Assembly (NCBI RefSeq): GCF_000143415.4
Contig: NW_003314264.1
Location: 811,304-872,599 of the forward strand
Length of the DNA stretch: 61,296 nucleotides
DNA from: Selaginella moellendorffii
Taxonomy: Eukaryota; Streptophyta; Lycopodiopsida; Selaginellales; Selaginellaceae
Reading direction: 5' to 3'
Part shown: positions 56,150 through 61,296 of the stretch, piece by piece
How the letters are laid out: every line of letters begins with the position of its first letter
How positions within the stretch are numbered: position 1 is the stretch's first letter
The notes under the pieces: generated by a model
What the model was told of the DNA's origin: nothing
The model's database searches: none
The model's input: the letters and a program-made list of their open reading frames with translations, nothing else
Translations under genes and position numbers: made by a program

Positions 56150-56390
56150 CTAAGGATGGAACCTTTTCATCTCCTTGTGCTTTTTGGCAAAGAATTCTTT
56201 CTGCAAAGTTGATATTGATGTTGTGTTGTGGTGGTTGTTGTTTTTATTCCTTCTATGCTTACCTATGTAATGGACTTTATCTTTATGATCATCTCTGAGT
56301 GAATATGAAGACTGGATGCTAATGAATCTACTAAACTTCAACATCATCTAAGATAAAGGGCTTTACTAGAAGATAATGCAATACACTATT
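56150..56390 (-). pseudogene. Decayed copy of the small secreted-protein gene
   Basis: The sequence is alignable to 55420-55650: shared blocks encode (S)SLxxDDHxDxxHxxGxxRRNxNNN and a Lys-rich tail (AKKHKEMKRFHP). The longest frame (56347-56150, 65 aa) lacks the signal peptide and is AT-enriched. So it is an older tandem duplicate that lost its start. Confidence 0.55.
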
Positions 56391-57564
56391 GTAGTTGTAG
56401 TAATATTGCTTGAAAAGTCTAGTGGCAAAAAGTGTTTGATTTTTCTATATATATTTATTGTGTGAGGTTTAAGTTTGTAGCTGTATACTAATATTCACAT
56501 AATGAGATTTTGATACCTATGGTTCCACTTGGACCACTCACTCTCATATATAAATTAAAATTTTGGGCTAATTATGTATGTGCATATGTGTCACATTGGT
56601 GGAAGTGAGGGGCAGCTTTTATTCTCCTTAAAAAGTGCTTAGATTTATTTATTATTGTATAGATTTAACTTTTACATTGTTATTATCTCTTTTGTTCCTA
56701 TAGTTTTTCATTTCTTTTTTATTTTTGTTTTGTTCATTTTTATGGTAGAACAGTATACTCCTCCTTTGACTTTGGAGTAGTAATTGATGCAATTGCTCAA
56801 TGCTATATGGCTGTAATTTATCAATCAGACTCAATTAATGGTGGCATTTATGGCACATGGTGCAACTTGCCAATCCTCGTATCTAGGTGGATTATTTCTA
56901 TGAAAATCCATTAGTTTGATCACTTTATTATGATTATCATCTCTCATCCTTAGGATGATACTTAATATCTATATAAATTCCCTATATATTTTTAAGGGAC
57001 AATATTGCAATGGTATAATGGTTTCAGCATAGCCACTTGTGTAAATTGGAGTTTTCTCCTTAGACTCCTTTGAGCATATATTTGAACATGTTAGCAATTA
57101 TGATGATGCCATTCAGTAATTGTATTATTTTTATCAAAAGCCATTTGAATTAATTATGTAATTTAGTGTTTGTTTCTAGAGCACTTTTGCTTCATGTAGA
57201 AATGTATATACTAGACAGATCAAGTTGGTAATGACTAGCACTTCATCAAAATTTTATAGGACTTATATACCCTAACTGCCTTGGACAATGCTCTTTGATT
57301 GGCATAACATCATGAGACATCACCTCTCCCACTTGTAATTGCATATACTTCAACTCCACTTCTTGGGTGAAATGATTATATTCCAATGGAGGTTAATGTT
57401 TGTAGTGTATATGATCATGGGATGAGATTTAGATATATTGTCACCGTGGATCCTTGGAACCTTGAGAGATAAATGAGGATAAAATAGCCACTAAGGGCTC
57501 TTTTATTAAGCAATTGCGTGTTTTCCAGTTAGCTTAAGGGGAAAGAGATAGGGTGTGTTACAGT

Positions 57565-57576
57565 TGGTATCAGAGC
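57565..57576 (+). promoter_or_regulatory. Primer-binding site of TRIM2
   Basis: TGGTATCAGAGC, two bases after the LTR end, is an exact 12-nt match to the complement of the plant initiator tRNA-Met 3' end. Confidence 0.92.
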
Positions 57577-57948
57577 AAATGGCACGGGTTTGATTCCCAT
57601 TGATTAGTGGCTACTTAAAAATATAATATACCCTTGAGTAAGGTATATTCCTATCCCTAAATTTGAAATCGTATGCATTGGGCATCCATGCCTCTTGTGT
57701 GGAGTATCCACGGACGAAGGTATCCACCGTGAGACTGCAGTACGGGTGGATGACCTTGTGTGGAGTATCCACAGACAAAGGTATCCACCGTGAGACTGCA
57801 GTATGGGTGGATGACTAATTGCCTTACATAGAATAGCTAGTCTACACAATAAAAGAATTGGTAGATTCAGTGCGGAAATGGAAGTGCTGATTCCCCTTGG
57901 CTCAGTAGGGGTTGTTAGTCAATAGTCAATGAGGATATTGACATTTCT

Positions 57949-57962
57949 GAAAGGGGGGTGAG
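57949..57962 (+). promoter_or_regulatory. Polypurine tract of TRIM2
   Basis: GAAAGGGGGGTGAG directly precedes the 3' LTR and has a single pyrimidine, as expected for the plus-strand primer. Confidence 0.85.
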
Positions 57963-59365
57963 TGTAGCACATGTGATCATGGGATGAGATTTGGATATAT
58001 TGTCACCGTGGATTTTTGGAACCTTGAGAGATAAATGGGGATAAAATAACCACTAAGGGCTCTCTCATCAAGAAATTGCCTCTTTTTCAGTTGGCTTAAG
58101 GGGAGAGAGATAGGGTGTGCTACAATGTTGTTGCTACTCATACTCAAGAACAATGGCAAAGATGTAGATGTGGCTGTGATATTCACTATTGAGCATGTAA
58201 TGAAGTTGGCCACACATATTAGTATCATAAGCATTTTCCAAATTAACATCTTTTATTTCTTAGGTGAAGGCCTTGGTATCAACAACGTTTTGTTAATGTT
58301 ATTGGGAAATAAGAAGTTACGTGAATGGTGAAGGGATTTTATGTGAATAAGTTAATAACCCTTTCATCCTTCTTTCAAAGAATATCATCAAGGGGTTCAC
58401 TTATGCCGTAAATGTAACTTCATGTATCGAAAGATATTTATCGGCTAGTCTTTACAGATATTCTTTCCTTACTAGCATGATGGTAGGAGGTTAGTACTAT
58501 TGGTTCCCTTTATAATTTCCACCTAAGCTAGTTGAGAAACTGGCCAACATATGTGAATTTAAACAGGAAGGGCACTAATAAAGGAAATCCTAAATTGTCA
58601 TTAAGTAAAATATACTTGACACAGTGATAAAAAAAATCATTAGCTTGCACTTGCTAGTGTTGGGAACCCTTACACTATTAAGCTTAGTCCCTCAATATTA
58701 GCTAGATGATACCTTATTGTGTCTGCTAAAACACTCTCATTATTATCCTTTGTTCTGTTCCAAATCCATATGCTATTTATGGTAAGTGTTTAGATTTGCT
58801 TAAGAGGCATATCTACTAATATTAAATGTAGAGAGTGTCCTAAACCCTATGGTGTTAATCCCATGTTTTAGAGACTAACTCCTAGGATTGGGGTGAAAGT
58901 TTAAAGAGTGTGTTGTTTGTAGTTGGGGTTGAGGTTGGGGGGGGTTCCAAATGCATAGCTTCTAGGATTGGGGTGAAAGCTTAAAGTGTGCATTTTTGGG
59001 ATTGGGGTGATATCCTAAAGTGTGGATTACTTTTGGGGGGGGGGGGGGGGGGTTCCAAATGTATAGTAAAGATAGTGGGTAGATGGCAACCAACTTGAAC
59101 TATAGTTTAACTCCATGGTTGCATGTTTATTTTTATTTTGAGTTCAAGCCCAAACTCCATACCATATTAACTAATGGAGTATTCATATCCTTGCATTAAA
59201 CCACTACCTGTTTCTTCACTTTGTGCTTTTATCCCTTCATTTCTTAAGTTGAACACTCAAGAGTTATTTTGTACTTTAGTTCCTTCGCTTCTTGGTTATA
59301 TGCTTAGGAGTTTAGCTCTGTCTCTTTGTTCAATGGCCTAAGGCTTTAAACTCGGGTTCCACTTT

Positions 59366-59527
59366 TGTAGCGCATATGATCATGGGATGAGATTTGGATA
59401 TACTGTCACCATGGATCCTTGGAACCTTGGGGGATAAATGGGGATAAAATAGCCACTAAGGGCTCTCTCATCAAACAATTGCCCCTTTTCCAATTGGCTT
59501 AAGGGGAGAGAGATAAAGTGTGCTACA
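59366..59527 (+). mobile_element. Solo LTR of TRIM2 in the D2 LTR
   Basis: The 162-bp unit (TGTAGCGC...GTGCTACA) has exactly the length of the TRIM2 LTRs and a perfect ACTTT duplication (59361-59365 and 59528-59532). D1 shows the empty site around 28678-28690. Confidence 0.95.
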
Positions 59528-60066
59528 ACTTTGCTACCTTTGGTCCATGTATTTAAATGTTAAAGTTTCGCTTCATGGTTATCTTATAATAAAACACTAT
59601 AGGATAAAGGGTGAAAATCATATATTACATGTTGTACCAAAGAGTGAATCTCAAAAAAAATAAATAAAAAAAAACGAATAGGTATATATTTGGTTGCTAT
59701 AGCTTCATATATGTCCCTTGGATATGGTTTTTGGTTACTTTTTTGTATTATATAGTTTGAATTTTTGCTTGGGCTCATATAATAAATTTACACGAGTTTG
59801 TGTTTAGGCCTGTGAGTGAGACATATTAGCAATTCAAGGTTACATTTTGAGTTGGCAAGATTAATATTAACATATCGTTAGTCCTATAAGTTATTCCATA
59901 TTACCGTGAATAAAAGTAAACCTCTCTTGGGTTTACTATGACTGGTAAATAAGCTGGTTTGTAGTTATTTAGTATAGCATTAGTGGATCCTTCTTAGGCA
60001 TAATTATAAGTGGATGAATCAAAATTGTAGGGATTAGTCTTTTAGTTTAAATAGTCAATATTATGT

Positions 60067-60682
60067 TGTAAGCAACCAAAGAAAATCACTTGAGAGACAA
60101 TTCATGGGGTTCAAATATAAAGGGAAAGGGTTTATGAACAAAAGTGCACCCCCTTTTTCAATCAGTTAAGGGTCTTGAGATATTGGGGTTAATCATCCTT
60201 AGGTTTAAATAGTACTTAGTTGGATGACCTCCCAAGAAATCCAAATTCAAGAGTTTACATTTAGTATTAAAGGGGTTTTGGGTTAGTATCAGAGGGGTCT
60301 TGGGTCTGACTTTATTAGTTAGCTAAGGGAATCATACCATATGTTGATTGATATCTAGCAAAGGTCCAGTATGTTTTGGCTGAGCTTGACTCGAGGGGTA
60401 GGGTGTCAAGAGAGTAAGGCTTTTGGGAGAGTTGCAGCTCTCAGCTTCCGTTCATGAGGGTGTGAACTTGCAAGGAAGCATGGTATATTGTAAGCAATTA
60501 AAGAGAACAACTTGAGAGACGATCCATGAGGCTCAAATATAGAGGGAAAGGGCCTATAAACAAAAGTGCACCCTTTTTTCCAACCGGTTAAGGGTCTTGG
60601 GATATTTGAGGTTAAACATCCTTGGGTTTGAATAGTATTGGGTTGGGTGACTTCCCAGGAAGTCTAAATTCAAGAGCTTACA
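60067..60682 (+). mobile_element. Complete TRIM1 element
   Basis: LTRs 60067-60259 (193 bp) and 60489-60682 (194 bp) have TGTAAGC...KTTTACA/GCTTACA ends and flank a ~230-bp internal region with GTATCAGAGGGG, a degraded Met-type PBS, near 60286. Flanks are TATGT (60062-60066) and TATAC (60683-60687), which both align with TGCAC in the empty D1 site at about 29375. Related partial copies are at 9915-10155 and 17700-18030. Its terminal TGTAAG/CTTACA equals that of chromovirus A, a candidate helper. Confidence 0.85.
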
Positions 60683-61296
60683 TATACTCTTTTTATAAAT
60701 TTTTTTAAATTGGACTAAAAATAATGTGAATGCAAGTTTGAGGTTTAATCAAGTTGAAATCCCAAAAAAATTTATCAAGGACGAAGGATCAATTACAAAA
60801 ATCATTTTTTCTTCTTCAAAGGATAATTTGGCAATGAAGTGTGACTCATTGCTCATATTCAAGTTATGCCTATTAGAGTCCTTACTTCAATGTATGTTGG
60901 TTATAATTATTTTACAAGTGATAAGTTGTGAGATAGATAGCGGTAAAGCACTAAACCATTTACTTAGACTTATTATTGAAAGGTTTAGGTTGCAATGCTC
61001 AATTCTTTTCTAAATAACTTTGCTATTGCTCCTTGAATAGCTTGGTATTGGATTAATTTTAAGTTTGGTTAGGAAGAGAGTGACATAAGTTTGTCCATAT
61101 TATTAATGAAGTTGGTAGTGTAATGTGTTGTAAATCTCTATTGGTGGGGTATGACATTTATGTTATATTTTGTCGAATGAGTTGGCACTTGAAGTAATGT
61201 GTTTACAAAATTGTTTAGTTAAATGACGATCAACCCCAAAGTGGTTGATGGTGATATTAGTCTACTTGCACATAGTAACATTGTAGTAGCTTAATG

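Larger units (their letters stand above)
57401..58124 (+). mobile_element. Complete TRIM2 (terminal-repeat retrotransposon in miniature)
   Basis: Two 162-bp LTRs (57401-57562 and 57963-58124; about 87% identical by eye) with TGTAG...CTACA-type ends flank a 400-bp internal region. A perfect ATGTT target duplication surrounds the element (57396-57400 and 58125-58129). A perfect initiator-Met PBS and a polypurine tract are present. No protein is encoded, so it must rely on enzymes of a full-length element. The internal region contains a 61-bp tandem duplication (57694-57754 and 57755-57815). The equivalent C1 sequence near 20920 shows the empty site. Confidence 0.95.
56461..58412 (+). mobile_element. 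Element C3: third C-family copy, 5' end only
   Basis: LTR 56461-56595 (TGTGAGGTTTAAG...) matches the C1 LTRs with a deletion. Leader and gag similarity to C1 follow (for example 'ggagtagtaattgatgcaattgctcaatgctat'), interrupted by a complete TRIM2 at 57401-58124. Gag similarity resumes at 58125-58325, and the copy ends before element D2. All frames are broken. At 56870-56890 it preserves the uninterrupted site into which solo LTR B inserted in C1. Confidence 0.8.
58413..61296 (+). mobile_element. LTR element D2 (continues past the window)
   Basis: Its LTR (58413-59629, about 1050 bp without the insertion) starts TGTAACTT and ends ATATTACA, aligning with the D1 LTR. The internal region 59630-61296 aligns with D1 from 28790. 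It includes a G-rich run (59034-59052) and the TTCCAAATGTATAGTA block. No protein domain is visible. A TRIM2 solo LTR and a TRIM1 are inserted in it. Confidence 0.75.

Noticed and set aside
1-61296. CRISPR arrays, bacterial operons, ribosome binding sites
   Set aside because: The sequence is a plant nuclear genome with introns and LTR elements; none of the repeats has the regular spacer pattern of CRISPR.

Overview
This window is nuclear DNA from a land plant. Very short GT-AG introns (about 45-170 nt, most under 100), a nuclear PsaK gene, Em-type LEA genes, a dirigent gene, a P-class PPR gene and plant Ty3/gypsy elements fit a lycophyte such as Selaginella. That placement is inference from gene style; no species-diagnostic sequence was compared.

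Layout. 1-8.2 kb: two minus-strand Ty3/gypsy elements, one Athila/Tat-like with long broken gag and pol frames, one reduced to gag joined to integrase. 8.2-10.1 kb: AT-rich, no gene. 10.156-17.689 kb: a structurally complete, probably young chromovirus (called A) with near-identical LTRs, a perfect 5-bp target-site duplication (TSD), primer-binding site and a gag-pol that is open only if two ~50-nt GT-AG introns are removed from the integrase region. 17.7-31.7 kb: nested, decayed LTR elements (families C, D and small TRIM elements) with solo LTRs of A and of a relative, B. 31.7-34.4 kb: a dirigent gene, its pseudogene copy and a broken kinesin gene. 34.4-38.2 kb: no recognisable gene. 38.2-46.2 kb: a serine acetyltransferase (SAT) gene with two broken copies, an ARID/SANT-type gene fragment, psaK and two Em genes. 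46.7-55.7 kb: a tRNA-Leu relic, a TM9SF/nonaspanin gene, a CLC-f-like chloride channel/antiporter, a PPR gene and a small secreted-protein gene with a decayed neighbour. 56.4-61.3 kb: repeats again, including two complete TRIM elements and an informative solo LTR.

The cellular genes are mutually unrelated housekeeping or stress genes and form no pathway. Most of the interest is in the mobile DNA. Chromovirus A carries spliceosomal introns that separate the catalytic Glu of its DD35E integrase from the two Asp residues, followed by a 300-nt array of perfect hairpins before the 3' LTR. This suggests an element whose integrase is controlled by splicing and whose unspliced RNA is the retrotransposition template. 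Nested insertions can be ordered because paralogous repeats in the same window preserve the empty sites.
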